From positions 20,676 through 62,163 of the forward strand of contig DIUD01000004.1 in NCBI GenBank assembly GCA_002428225.1: a stretch of DNA of 41,488 bases. Reading direction: 5' to 3'. A model generated the notes under the pieces. The model had not been told where the DNA came from and did not search any database. It was given only the letters and a program-made list of their open reading frames with translations. This DNA comes from Roseovarius sp. UBA6167 (lineage in GTDB: Bacteria > Pseudomonadota > Alphaproteobacteria > Rhodobacterales > Rhodobacteraceae). Below are positions 33,842 to 41,488 of this stretch, piece after piece (positions within the stretch are counted from its first letter, which is position 1; each line of letters starts with the position of its first letter). Both the position numbers and the translations under genes were made by a program.

Positions 33842-33915
33842 CCGGAAGCATCTGGCCTCCGGGAACATGGGCCGGCGTTTACGCGCGAAGGCGACCCGAG
33901 TCAAGCACGACCGCG

Positions 33916-35172
33916 TCAGGCAGGCACCGCCGCCAGCCGCCGCGCGGCAAGCCAGCTTGCCAGCGCCATGAGCCCGGCAGTGGCAAGGCAGAGCGGCAGG
34001 CCGCCCGCCTGGTAGCTGAGGCCCGACAGGAGCGTTCCGATCAGCCGTCCGGCGGCATTGGCCATGTAGTAGAAACCCACGTCGCGGGTGATCCGTTCGG
34101 CCGCGCCGAAGGCGAGGATCAGGTAGGAATGGACCGAGGAATTGATTGCAAAGACAAAGCCGAAGACGAGCAGGCCCACGACCAGCGTGGCGGTGAGCCA
34201 GGGCGCGGGGCCGCCCGCGAGGAACGCGGCGAGCGCCAGCGCAAAGGGGATCGGCACGAGCAGCCCTGCCCAGTGGATCGCGCGCGCGGTGATCGCGGCC
34301 TCGGGCTGGGTTCTGGCGCCCAGAAGCCGGGGCGCGAGCGCCTGCACCGCGCCATAGGCGATGATCCACAGCGCCATGAAGCCGCCCACCAGAAAGAACG
34401 CCTCGCGCCGCCCCGCATCCGTGCCGTCAGACAGGACCATCTGGAAATAGACCGGGATGCCCACCACGAACCACACGTCGCGCGCACCGAACAGGAACAT
34501 CCGCGCCAGGCTGAGGCGGTTGACGCGGGCATCGCGCGAGCGCCATCCGCCCCAGGCCTCGGCGGATTTCATCCGCCCCGGCAGGCCCGCGGGCAAGAAC
34601 AGCACCACCGCCGCGAGAATGAACGCCAGCACCGCCGCCATGCCCCAGACCGCCGCGTGAAACCCCGCCAGCCCCAGAAGCGCCGCGCCGAGGAAAAAGC
34701 CCGCGCCCTTGACCGCGTTCTTGGAGCCGGTGAGGGTGGCGACCCAGCGAAACAGCCCGCCCTCGCCCGAGGGCGCAAGCAGCTTGACGGCGGATTTCGA
34801 GGACATCTTGGCGAGATCCTTGGCCACGCCCGACACGCCCTGCACCGCCATCACGAAGATCACCGAAGCCGTGATGCTCCACGATGGATCAAGCTGCGCC
34901 AGCGCGACAAGCGCGCCGATCTGTAGCGCAAGCCCGCCATAGAGCGTCGCCGCCAGCCCGAAGCGCGCGGCAAGCCAGCCTGCGCCAAGGTTGGTGACGA
35001 TGCCCGCCACTTCGTAGAGCAGGAACAGCCACGCCAGTTGCACCGGCGTGAAGCCGAGGGTGTTGAAATGCAACAGCACCAGCATCCGCAGCGCGCCGTC
35101 GGTCAGCATGAAGGCCCAGTAGGCCGCCGTGACGGCACCATAGGCGCGCAGCGGGTTGGCGGCCCCGGTCAC
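33916..35172 (-). CDS. arsJ: Organoarsenical efflux transporter ArsJ (MFS)
   Basis: 418 residues from a GTG at 35172 that overlaps the GAPDH stop (GTGA). About 12 membrane helices. The start NPLRAYGAVTAAYWAFMLTDGALRMLVLLHFNTLGFTP and the segment GVSGVAKDLAKMSSKSAVKLL are characteristic of ArsJ, as are RDVWFVVGIPVYF and RDVGFYYMANAAGRLIGTLLSGL. ArsJ exports 1-arseno-3-phosphoglycerate, which the neighbouring GAPDH makes from arsenate; the exported compound then breaks down to arsenate outside. The frame is open up to 35226, but the extra residues are antisense-like. It is the last gene of the ars operon. Confidence 0.95.
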   Translation of the reverse strand: MTGAANPLRAYGAVTAAYWAFMLTDGALRMLVLLHFNTLGFTPVQLAWLFLLYEVAGIVTNLGAGWLAARFGLAATLYGGLALQIGALVALAQLDPSWSITASVIFVMAVQGVSGVAKDLAKMSSKSAVKLLAPSGEGGLFRWVATLTGSKNAVKGAGFFLGAALLGLAGFHAAVWGMAAVLAFILAAVVLFLPAGLPGRMKSAEAWGGWRSRDARVNRLSLARMFLFGARDVWFVVGIPVYFQMVLSDGTDAGRREAFFLVGGFMALWIIAYGAVQALAPRLLGARTQPEAAITARAIHWAGLLVPIPFALALAAFLAGGPAPWLTATLVVGLLVFGFVFAINSSVHSYLILAFGAAERITRDVGFYYMANAAGRLIGTLLSGLSYQAGGLPLCLATAGLMALASWLAARRLAAVPA

Positions 35173-36176
35173 AGCGAGGCCGCGACCATGCGGGCGACAT
35201 CGCCAAGCCGGCAGGCATAGCCCCATTCGTTGTCATACCAGGCATAGAGTTTTACCTGCGTGCCGTTCACGACCATGGTCGAGGGCCCGTCGATGATCGC
35301 AGAGCGCGAATCGTTGGTATAGTCGGACGAGACGAGCGGGCGCGTCTCGAACCCGAGGATGCCGGCAAGTGGCCCTTCGGTGGCGGCCTTGAATAGCGCG
35401 TTGACCTCCTCCACGGTGGTGTCGCGCGCCATCTCGAAGACGCAATCGGTCAGCGAGGCGTTGAGCAGCGGCACGCGCACCGCATGGCCGTTGAGCCGCC
35501 CCTTGAGTTCCGGATAGATCAGCGTGATCGCCGTGGCGCTGCCGGTGGTGGTGGGGATGAGGTTGGTCAGGCCCGAGCGCGCGCGGCGCATATCCTTGGC
35601 GGGCCGGTCCACGATGGTCTGGGTATTGGTCACGTCGTGGATCGTGGTGATCGCGCCGTGGCGGATGCCGATCGCCTCGTGCAGCACCTTGACCACCGGC
35701 GCGAGGCAATTGGTCGTGCAGGAGGCGGCGGTGACGATGCTCTGCGAGCCGTCATAGAGGTGGTGGTTGACGCCATGGACGAGGTTGAGCGCGCCGCCGT
35801 CCTTGACGGGCGCGCTGACGACGACCTTGCGGACCCCGGCGTTGAAATAGGGCGCGATCCTGTCGCCGGTCTTGAACACGCCGGTGCAGTCGATCACCAG
35901 ATCGACGCCCAGATCGGCGAGCGCCAGCGCCTCGATGGTTTTCTCATGGCTGAGGCGGATGCTCTGGCCGTTGAGCACCAGCGCGCCGGGCGCGTGGCCC
36001 ACGGGGGTGGACCAGCGGCCATGGACCGAGTCGAACTCCATCAGGAGCGCGTGCTGTTCGGCATCGCCCACAGGGTCGTTCACAAGCACGATCTCGCCGC
36101 CGCTGCCACTGTCGATGAGGTCGCGCAGCACGAGTTTTCCGATCCGGCCGAGGCCGTTGAGGGCAATCCGGGGCAT
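35169..36176 (-). CDS. ArsJ-associated glyceraldehyde-3-phosphate dehydrogenase
   Basis: 335 residues. NAD-binding opening RIALNGLGRIGKLVLRDL, active-site Cys153 in AASCTTNCLAP with His180, TVDRPAKDMRRAR-like TIVDRPAKDMRRARSG, and WYDNEWGYACR near the end mark a phosphorylating GAPDH. The GDAEQHALLMEFDSVHGRW region and its place before arsJ are those of the arsenate-resistance GAPDH. It makes 1-arseno-3-phosphoglycerate from glyceraldehyde-3-phosphate, arsenate and NAD. It lies seven bases after the arsR-arsC fusion gene and overlaps arsJ by four bases. A central-metabolism role is less likely given this operon. Confidence 0.93.
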   Translation of the reverse strand: MPRIALNGLGRIGKLVLRDLIDSGSGGEIVLVNDPVGDAEQHALLMEFDSVHGRWSTPVGHAPGALVLNGQSIRLSHEKTIEALALADLGVDLVIDCTGVFKTGDRIAPYFNAGVRKVVVSAPVKDGGALNLVHGVNHHLYDGSQSIVTAASCTTNCLAPVVKVLHEAIGIRHGAITTIHDVTNTQTIVDRPAKDMRRARSGLTNLIPTTTGSATAITLIYPELKGRLNGHAVRVPLLNASLTDCVFEMARDTTVEEVNALFKAATEGPLAGILGFETRPLVSSDYTNDSRSAIIDGPSTMVVNGTQVKLYAWYDNEWGYACRLGDVARMVAASL

Positions 36177-36182
36177 GGGATG

Positions 36183-37022
36183 TCAGGCTTTCTCTTCTGT
36201 CGCGGCGTCGGTGCCGATCTCGTCCACCCGCGCCTGAAGCGCGATGCGGCTCAGGCTCTCGAAGGGGAGTTCGACAAAGGCGGCGATGCGGCGGCGCAGG
36301 GCGGCATAGGTCTGGGCAAAGACCAGCGCCCTTTCCGCATCCGTGCCGGTGGCCTTGACCGGGTCGGGCAGGCCCCAATGGCCGGTGATCGGCTGGCCGG
36401 GCCAGGGCGGGCATTCCTCTCCGGCGGCGGTGTCGCAGACGGTAAAGACGAAATCCATCACCGGCGCGCCCTCGGCCTGAAACTCCGAGACGTGCTTGGA
36501 GCGCAGGTTTTCCACCTCGTGCCCGTTGCGGCGCAGGATGTCGATCGCCTGCGGGTTCAGCGCGGACTTTGGGCTGTAACCGGCGGAAAAGGCCGTGAAC
36601 TTGCCCCCGCCAAGATCGCGCAGCAGCGCCTCGGCGATGATCGAGCGGGCGGAATTGCCCGAGCAGATGAAGAGCACGTTGAAAGTGTCGGCCATGGTCC
36701 TGTCCTTTGTGGCGAGGAGGGGGGCGAGAAGATCGGGCCGCGCGCGTCCCACGTCGAGCGCGAGATAGCCGATCAGCGCCTCGGTGGCGTCGAGATCGAC
36801 AGAATAGAGCAGCGTGCGCCCCTGCCGTGTGGCGCGGATCAGGCCGCAGGCCGCAAGATCCGAGAGGTGATGCGAGAGGGTGTTTTGTTTCAGGCCAAGG
36901 GTCGCGGCGATATCCGTCGGGCGCTGGCCTTGCGGGGCAAAGCGCATGAGCAGCCGAAAGACCGCGAGGCGGTCGGGATGGCCAAGCGTGGCAAAGGCCT
37001 GAGGGGGGTTCAAAATTTTCAT
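36183..37022 (-). CDS. ArsR-ArsC fusion: arsenic-responsive repressor + arsenate reductase
   Basis: 279 residues in two parts. Residues 1-~100 are an ArsR-type winged helix (PPQAFATLGHPDRLAVFRLLM, TDIAATLGLKQNTLSHHLSDLAACGLI, RQGRTLLYSV). Residues ~113-270 are a low-molecular-weight phosphatase-type arsenate reductase with P-loop FICSGNSARS (Cys120, Arg126), FSAGYSPKSALNP, VCDTAAGEECPPWPG (Cys196, Cys204) and LPDP (Asp220). No ArsR-type cysteine pair is visible in the HTH part, so arsenic sensing may use other residues or the reductase half. It should reduce arsenate and repress its own operon. Its start codon touches a palindrome (37021-37044). Confidence 0.93.
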   Translation of the reverse strand: MKILNPPQAFATLGHPDRLAVFRLLMRFAPQGQRPTDIAATLGLKQNTLSHHLSDLAACGLIRATRQGRTLLYSVDLDATEALIGYLALDVGRARPDLLAPLLATKDRTMADTFNVLFICSGNSARSIIAEALLRDLGGGKFTAFSAGYSPKSALNPQAIDILRRNGHEVENLRSKHVSEFQAEGAPVMDFVFTVCDTAAGEECPPWPGQPITGHWGLPDPVKATGTDAERALVFAQTYAALRRRIAAFVELPFESLSRIALQARVDEIGTDAATEEKA

Positions 37023-37044
37023 ATTTCCAGAATATCGGAAATAT
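37021..37044. promoter_or_regulatory. Probable ArsR operator (8-bp inverted repeat) overlapping the start codon
   Basis: ATATTTCC (37021-37028) and GGAAATAT (37037-37044) are perfect inverted arms around an 8-base centre. The left arm overlaps the start codon of the arsR-arsC gene and the right arm overlaps a -10-like TAATAT (minus strand, 37041-37046). A dimeric repressor bound here would block both transcription and the ribosome site. It is AT-rich against a GC-rich background, as expected of an operator. Confidence 0.7.
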
Positions 37045-37089
37045 TAGAGAGTCGCCAGTGACAGTTTCATGACAGCGACGCGCGCGCCG

Positions 37090-37995
37090 TTACCAATCCG
37101 CCAGCCCTTTCTCGGAAAATTGGTGAACCAGAAAGTCGATGAAGGCGCGCACCTTGGGCTGGGTAAAACGCCCCGGCGGATAGACCGCGTAGATGCCCAG
37201 CGTCTCCACCGGCAGATCGGGCATGGCATCCTCCACCAGCCCCTCGGCCATCGGCCCGGCATAGAGAAACGAGGGCAGATAGGCGATGCCAAGCCCCGAA
37301 ATCGCGGCGTTGAGCAGCGATTGGCCATCATTGACGCTGAGGCCACCGGCGGTGCGCACCTGCCGCCTTTCGCCCGAGGGCGCGGTCAGCTTCCACACCG
37401 CGCTGCCGCCCTGGCTGGAATAATGCAACAGCTTGTGCTCGTTGAGGTCGTCGATCCGCTCGGGCCGTCCGTATCGGGCGAGGTAGGCCGGGCTGGCGAT
37501 CATGCGCCGGGTGGTCTGCGAGAGCTTGCGCGCGCGCAGCGTACTGTCCTCCAGATCGCCGATACGCACGGCCATGTCAAATCCCTCGGAAATCAGCTCC
37601 ACATAGCGGTTGTTGAGCACCATGTTGACGGTGATATCGGGAAACTCCTCGAGGAAGCCGCCAAGGATCGGGCTAAGATGGTTGACGCCGAAATCCGTCG
37701 CCACGGAAATCCGCAGGAGGCCCGAGGGGGCCGATTGCATGGAACTGACCAGAGCATCGGCCTCACCGGCATCGTTGAGCACCCGCAGCGCGCGGTCGTA
37801 ATAGGCAAGGCCGATCTCGGTCGGGCTGACGCGCCGCGTGGTGCGGTTGAGAAGCCGCGCGCCGAGACGTGCCTCGAGCGAGGAGACATGCTTGGACACC
37901 GCGGATTTGGAAATCCCCATCTTGCGGGCCGCATCGGTAAAGCCGCCCTGATCCACCACCGTGGCAAAGGCCTCCATTTCCGTCAGGCGATCCAT
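37090..37995 (-). CDS. LysR family transcriptional regulator
   Basis: 301 residues: N-terminal helix-turn-helix (MEAFATVVDQGGFTDAARKMGISKSAVSKHVSSLEARLGARLLNRTTR, about 6-55) and a LysR effector domain with GLLRISVATDFGVNHLSPILGGFLEEFP and GLGIAYLPSFL. It is of the AaeR/DsdC-like broad group that cannot be assigned a ligand by eye. It ends 67 bases before the ars operon start on the same strand and is divergent from the DUF4399 gene (196-base gap), which could be its target; I see no clear T-N11-A site there. Confidence 0.92.
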   Translation of the reverse strand: MDRLTEMEAFATVVDQGGFTDAARKMGISKSAVSKHVSSLEARLGARLLNRTTRRVSPTEIGLAYYDRALRVLNDAGEADALVSSMQSAPSGLLRISVATDFGVNHLSPILGGFLEEFPDITVNMVLNNRYVELISEGFDMAVRIGDLEDSTLRARKLSQTTRRMIASPAYLARYGRPERIDDLNEHKLLHYSSQGGSAVWKLTAPSGERRQVRTAGGLSVNDGQSLLNAAISGLGIAYLPSFLYAGPMAEGLVEDAMPDLPVETLGIYAVYPPGRFTQPKVRAFIDFLVHQFSEKGLADW

Positions 37996-38191
37996 GCTCG
38001 AACCTCAGCTTCATCCCACGATCCGGTGTGCCGCAAGAATCGGGCGCAACTGCGGCAAGTGCCTGACAATATCGCGATCATGTCAGGATCGTTCATGGCG
38101 TGGAAACGCCGCGCACACGCAAAGATGACCCCCAAACGGTCGCGGCATGGTCTATCTTGCAGATATCGAATCGATCATGGAGGAACTGCCG

Positions 38192-38635
38192 ATGACTCGT
38201 TTTCTCGCACTTGGCCTTGCTGCGGCTCTGGCCGTGGCCGCACCCGCGCTGGCGCAGGAGACCCCCGCGCCCGAAGGGGCAGAGGTCTATTTCGTCAATC
38301 TCGAGGACGGGGCCACGGTGACAAGCCCGGTCACGGTCATCTTCGGCCTCAAGGGCATGGGCGTGGCCCCGGCAGGGACCGAGAAGGCCACGACCGGCCA
38401 TCATCACCTGCTTGTCGACCGCCCGCCCTTCGGGCAGGGCGAGGGCGGGGCGGAGGAGCTGAGCTATGGCCTGCCCGCCGACGATCACCACAGGCATTTC
38501 GGCGGCGGCCAGACACAGGCGACGGTGGAGTTGCCGCCGGGGCGGCACAGCCTGCAACTGGTGCTCGGCGATCACAATCACGCCCCGCACGTGCCCCCGG
38601 TCATGTCAGGGGTGATCACGATCACCGTGGAATAA
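38192..38635 (+). CDS. Periplasmic DUF4399 domain protein
   Basis: 147 residues from the ATG at 38192 (GGAGGAACTGCCG upstream); an earlier in-frame ATG at 38147 is unlikely. A signal peptide (MTRFLALGLAAALAVAAPALAQE) precedes a DUF4399 domain: EVYFVNLEDGATVTSPVTVIFGLKGMGVAPAG, TGHHHLLVD, HRHFGGGQTQATVELPPGRHSLQLVLGDHNHAPH and VMSGVITITVE. The many histidines (GHHHLL, DDHHRHF, HNHAPH) suggest metal binding, though this is not established. The LysR gene is divergent to it. Confidence 0.88.
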   Translation: MTRFLALGLAAALAVAAPALAQETPAPEGAEVYFVNLEDGATVTSPVTVIFGLKGMGVAPAGTEKATTGHHHLLVDRPPFGQGEGGAEELSYGLPADDHHRHFGGGQTQATVELPPGRHSLQLVLGDHNHAPHVPPVMSGVITITVE

Positions 38636-38666
38636 GGCGCGCCAGGAGGGTGCCCGGGACGGCGCG

Positions 38667-39989
38667 TCAGGCGCGCGCGACCGCCCGCTCCAGAACCGGA
38701 TAGCGCATCCCGAGCGTTACCCCGCGCGCGACAAAACTGAACAGGAGCGCAAGCCAGAGGCCGTGATTGCCCATGAGCGGCACCAGAGCGACCAGCGACA
38801 GGACATAGATGACAAGGCTCACCGCCATCATGTTGCGCATGTCGCGCGAGCGGGTGGCGCCGATGAAGATCCCGTCCAGCATCCAGGCCGCCAGCCCCGC
38901 GAGGGGTGCTGCGACCATGTAGGCCAGATAGGCCCGCGCCTCGGCCTGCACCTCGGGCGCTCTGGCCATGAAGTCGATGATCGCGCCGCCACACAGCGCA
39001 AACCCCAGCGCCAGCGCGGCACAGATGACCAGGCCCCACAGGCTCGACAGGAGCGCGCCGCGCCTGAGCACCGCAAGCGCCCGCGCCCCACAGGCCTGGC
39101 CCACGATCGCCTCGGCGGCAAAGGCGAAACCGTCGAGCGCATGGGCGGTGATGTTGAGGAACTGCAACAGCACCTGATTGGCCGCCAGCGTCACATCGCC
39201 GAACCCCGCGCCGAGAAACAGAAAGGACATGAAAATCGCCTGAAGCATGAGCGAACGCAGCAGGATGTCGCCATTCACCGAGGCCATGTTGCGCAGCCGC
39301 GCGCGGTCGAACACCCGAGGCCAGTCGCGCCAGGCGGGCACGCCGAAGGCCGCCCGGCAGAACCACAGGCCAAGCGCCAACCCGCCCCACTCGGCGATGA
39401 CGGTGGCGCGCGCCACACCCTCGACGCCCCAGCCAAGCCCCAGCACGAACCACAGATCGAGCGCCACGTTCACGCCGTTCATCAGCACCTGAATCGCCAG
39501 CACCGCGCGCGTGCGCTCCTGCGCGATGAGCCAGCCGGTGACGCCGTAAAGCGCGATCATCGCCGGCGCGGACCAGACCCGAATCGCCATGTAGCCGCGC
39601 GCCAGCCCCTCCACCTCGTCGCTTGCGGGTGCCACCAGAAAGGCCGCCGCGAAGAGCGGCCATTGCAGCGCGATCACCGCCACGCCGCCGGCGAACCCGA
39701 TCATCAGCGCCCGCGTCAAAAGCGCCGCCACCTCGCCCGCCTGCCCGGCCCCCACCGCCTGACTTGTCAGCCCGGTGGTGCCCATGCGCAGAAAGCCGAA
39801 GACCCAGTAGAGACCGGTCAGAACGACCGCCCCCAGCCCGACGGCACCGATCGGCGCGGCCAGCCCCAGCTGCCCCACGACGCCGGTATCCACCGCGCCG
39901 AGGATCGGCACGGTGACGTTGGATATGACAATGGGAAGGGCGATTTTCAGGACCCGGCCATGGGTGACGGGCCGGGCCGTCTCAGCCAT
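38667..39989 (-). CDS. MATE family efflux transporter (DinF-like)
   Basis: 440 residues, about 12 membrane helices. The two MATE repeats are visible: KIALPIVISNVTVPILGAVDTGVVGQLG in the first and HALDGFAFAAEAIVGQACGA in the second, with PLAGLAAWMLDGIFIGATRSRDMRNMM near the end typical of DinF-like proteins. It exports an unknown toxic or metabolic compound with Na+ or H+. The start ATG at 39989 lies within the 3' end of the upstream thioesterase gene (8-base overlap), so the three genes 40913-38667 are likely one operon. Confidence 0.93.
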   Translation of the reverse strand: MAETARPVTHGRVLKIALPIVISNVTVPILGAVDTGVVGQLGLAAPIGAVGLGAVVLTGLYWVFGFLRMGTTGLTSQAVGAGQAGEVAALLTRALMIGFAGGVAVIALQWPLFAAAFLVAPASDEVEGLARGYMAIRVWSAPAMIALYGVTGWLIAQERTRAVLAIQVLMNGVNVALDLWFVLGLGWGVEGVARATVIAEWGGLALGLWFCRAAFGVPAWRDWPRVFDRARLRNMASVNGDILLRSLMLQAIFMSFLFLGAGFGDVTLAANQVLLQFLNITAHALDGFAFAAEAIVGQACGARALAVLRRGALLSSLWGLVICAALALGFALCGGAIIDFMARAPEVQAEARAYLAYMVAAPLAGLAAWMLDGIFIGATRSRDMRNMMAVSLVIYVLSLVALVPLMGNHGLWLALLFSFVARGVTLGMRYPVLERAVARA

Positions 39990-40494
39990 CGCGGCGCGGC
40001 ATCAGGAAATGCCCGGTGGCCTGCGCGAAGGGGCGCGTGCGGTTGTCCTGCCAGCCCTCCACATGCACGCTGGCATAGCGGCGGCCCGAGCGGTTGACCT
40101 GCGCGCGCGCATAGGCATCGCGCGGCAGGCCGGAACGCAGGTAATCGACGGTGAAATCAATGGTCTTGGGCAGGCGCGGCAGGTGGCCCGCGGTCAGTCT
40201 CTCGGGATCGACCGCCCCGCTCTCGAGATCCTCCCAGAGCATCGACCAGCTCAGCCCGATGATCGAGGTGATCTCCAGAAACGCCGCCGTCACCCCGCCA
40301 TGAAGCGCGGGCAGCCGCGGGTTGCCGATGAGTTTCTCGTCAAAGGACATGATCGCGGTCAACTCGTCGCCGAGCCGCTCGAACCGGACACCGAGAAAGC
40401 CGATATAGGGCACGCCATCGACCAGCGCCTTCAGGGCCGCATCGCGGCGCTGCTTGACCACCTGCACCGGTTCGGGACGGGACCGCGCCATCAT
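39982..40494 (-). CDS. PaaI-like (hotdog fold) thioesterase, second of tandem pair
   Basis: 170 residues; start ATG at 40494 overlaps the stop of the preceding thioesterase by ATGA. The hotdog motif PALHGGVTAAFLEITSIIGL contains the HGG of PaaI-type enzymes, with FLGVRFERLGDELTAIM before it and IDFTVDYLRSG and AYARAQVNRSGRRYASVHVEGW after. It likely hydrolyses acyl-CoA thioesters. The N-terminal ~25 residues are polar and not conserved in the partner. The two adjacent thioesterases could work as a pair or on different acyl chains. Confidence 0.88.
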   Translation of the reverse strand: MMARSRPEPVQVVKQRRDAALKALVDGVPYIGFLGVRFERLGDELTAIMSFDEKLIGNPRLPALHGGVTAAFLEITSIIGLSWSMLWEDLESGAVDPERLTAGHLPRLPKTIDFTVDYLRSGLPRDAYARAQVNRSGRRYASVHVEGWQDNRTRPFAQATGHFLMPRRDG

Positions 40495-40913
40495 CCGCCC
40501 TCCACGGTAAAGGTGCCGGTCGCATTGGCCACCGGGCGGGCCGCGTCGTCATCTGTCGCGCGGGCGCGCACGAAGGCGACCGAGCGGGTAATGTGATAGC
40601 ACTCCGCCTCGGCACTGATCGTCTGCCCCGGCGTGGCGGGGCGCATGTAGTCGATACGCAGGTCGAGGGTCGCCGTGATGCCGGGCGAATCCGGGTGGCT
40701 TATCGCCGCCGCCCCGCAGCATGTATCCATCAGGGCCGAGATCGCGCCGCCGTGGATCACGCCCGTCTCCGGGTCGCCGACAAAGCGCGCATCGTAACCC
40801 ATCTCGATCCTGGCGCGGCCGTCCTCCATGAGCGTCAGCCGCATCCCGAGCGCCTGCGCGTGGGGAATCGCATCCATGAACTGCCGCGCCACCCTGTCCT
40901 TTTCGGTTTCCAT
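40491..40913 (-). CDS. PaaI family thioesterase, first of tandem pair
   Basis: 140 residues from the ATG at 40913, with GGAGGCGAG upstream; the frame is open to 40967. Hotdog-fold signature: IPHAQALGMRL, GVIHGGAISALMDTCCGAAA (HGG with the conserved Asp), TATLDLRIDYMRPATPGQTISAEAE and VAFVRARATDD. It should cleave acyl-CoA thioesters. It is divergent from a MerR gene next to an acyl-CoA dehydrogenase, which fits fatty-acid or branched-acid metabolism. Confidence 0.92.
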   Translation of the reverse strand: METEKDRVARQFMDAIPHAQALGMRLTLMEDGRARIEMGYDARFVGDPETGVIHGGAISALMDTCCGAAAISHPDSPGITATLDLRIDYMRPATPGQTISAEAECYHITRSVAFVRARATDDDAARPVANATGTFTVEGG

Positions 40914-41026
40914 CTCGCCTCCGTCGCCCCTGCGCCCGTTATGACCGGCAAATCGGGGCTGCCGCAAGAGGAAGTGTTGCCTGGGCCATGCATTGGCGCT
41001 AGCTGTTCCATCGAGGGGAAAGGGAA

Positions 41027-41395
41027 ATGTCCGACAAGAGGCTATCCTTCAAGGAGATGTGCGCGCGCTTCGACGTGACGCCGCGCACCCTGCGCTATTA
41101 CGAGTATATCGAGCTGTTGCAGCCCGAGCGCGACGGGCGCGCGCGCTGGTATGGGCCGCGCGAATGTGCGCGCATGACGCTGATCCTGCGCGGCCGCAAG
41201 TTCGGCTTTGCGCTGGAGGAAATCCGCCAGTGGCTGCTCATCTACGAGGAGGAAGGCACCGAGGCACAGATGCGCCGATGGATCGCGCTGGCCGACCGCC
41301 AGCTTGCAGATCTTGCCGAACAGCGCGCCCAGATCGAGGAAAACATTGCCGAGTTGCGCAAGCTGCGCGACGAGGCCGAGGCGAGACTCGAATGA
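41027..41395 (+). CDS. MerR family transcriptional regulator
   Basis: 122 residues. N-terminal MerR helix-turn-helix: FKEMCARFDVTPRTLRYYEYIELLQPER, GRARWYGPRECARMTLILRGRKFGFALEEIRQWL. The C-terminal part (about 78-122) is a long dimerisation coiled coil rich in Glu/Arg/Leu with no cysteines, so it is not a metal sensor. It is 52 bases upstream of an acyl-CoA dehydrogenase, as often seen for MerR regulators of acyl-CoA catabolism in Rhodobacterales, and divergent from the thioesterase operon. Confidence 0.9.
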   Translation: MSDKRLSFKEMCARFDVTPRTLRYYEYIELLQPERDGRARWYGPRECARMTLILRGRKFGFALEEIRQWLLIYEEEGTEAQMRRWIALADRQLADLAEQRAQIEENIAELRKLRDEAEARLE

Positions 41396-41447
41396 GCACA
41401 CGCCGCCAGCCGACCGACCCACCCGCACCCTTCGAGGGAGACAAGAC

Positions 41448-41488
41448 ATGCCCAGCTATACCGCCCCCATCCGCGACATGCAGTTCGT
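41448..41488 (+). CDS. Acyl-CoA dehydrogenase, N-terminal fragment
   Basis: Only 13 codons are in the window. ATG at 41448 has GAGGGAGAC upstream, and the start MPSYTAPIRDMQF matches the N-terminus of a common group of Rhodobacterales acyl-CoA dehydrogenases. The MerR gene just upstream supports this. The fragment is too short for more. Confidence 0.6.
   Translation, partial: MPSYTAPIRDMQF

Overview
The window is high-GC DNA from an alphaproteobacterium, most likely a Rhodobacterales (Roseobacter-group) genome. This rests on the ffh / acetyltransferase / chorismate mutase / rpsP / rimM / trmD / rplS / rpmE block, the malyl-CoA-lyase-like enzyme, the TAXI-type TRAP transporter, and protein sequences that look like that group. 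The reading is from sequence alone; no database search was made. I see no tRNA, rRNA, CRISPR array, insertion sequence or prophage.

Layout. 1-1124: the 3' end of glcF (glycolate oxidase Fe-S subunit) and a secreted trypsin-like protease. 1201-10438: a catabolic island built around a divergent centre at 5103-5321. Leftward run a TAXI solute-binding protein, a fused TRAP permease and, after a 198-base gap, an SDR oxidoreductase. Rightward run a CitE/malyl-CoA-lyase-type enzyme, a CaiB-type CoA-transferase, an NtaA/DszA-type flavin monooxygenase, its flavin reductase and an IclR regulator. Together they suggest uptake of an organic acid, oxidation, CoA activation and C-C cleavage; the substrate cannot be read from the sequence. 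10500-12295 (minus): a membrane diguanylate cyclase, then rlmH and rsfS. 12584-15392: a ThDP enzyme with an unusual cofactor motif, followed by a second CaiB-type CoA-transferase. 15469-17537: a DUF302 protein, a strong hairpin terminator and a TPR-38 family protein. 17573-22160: opgC-opgG-opgH for periplasmic glucans. 22466-27296: a radical SAM protein followed by a YnjBCD-like ABC transporter.

27358-33717 (minus, transcribed right to left): ffh, GNAT, chorismate mutase, rpsP, bluB, rimM, trmD, cobO, rplS, rpmE. Two cobalamin genes (bluB, cobO) sit inside the ribosome-biogenesis operon. A relic of a trmD 3' end lies just upstream of rplS, so cobO is flanked by trmD-tail sequence on both sides. 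The rplS leader carries a promoter-like sequence and a hairpin with a U-tract.

33916-37022 (minus): an arsenate-resistance operon of an ArsR-ArsC fusion, an ArsJ-associated GAPDH and ArsJ, with a palindromic operator touching the first start codon. 37090-41488: a LysR regulator, a DUF4399 periplasmic protein, a MATE exporter overlapping two tandem PaaI-type thioesterases, a MerR regulator, and the first codons of an acyl-CoA dehydrogenase.

The best candidates for something undescribed are the TAXI/CoA-lyase/CoA-transferase/flavin-monooxygenase island, the ThDP-enzyme + CoA-transferase pair, and the radical SAM + YnjBCD grouping. The clearest evolutionary footprint is the trmD-tail relic beside cobO.
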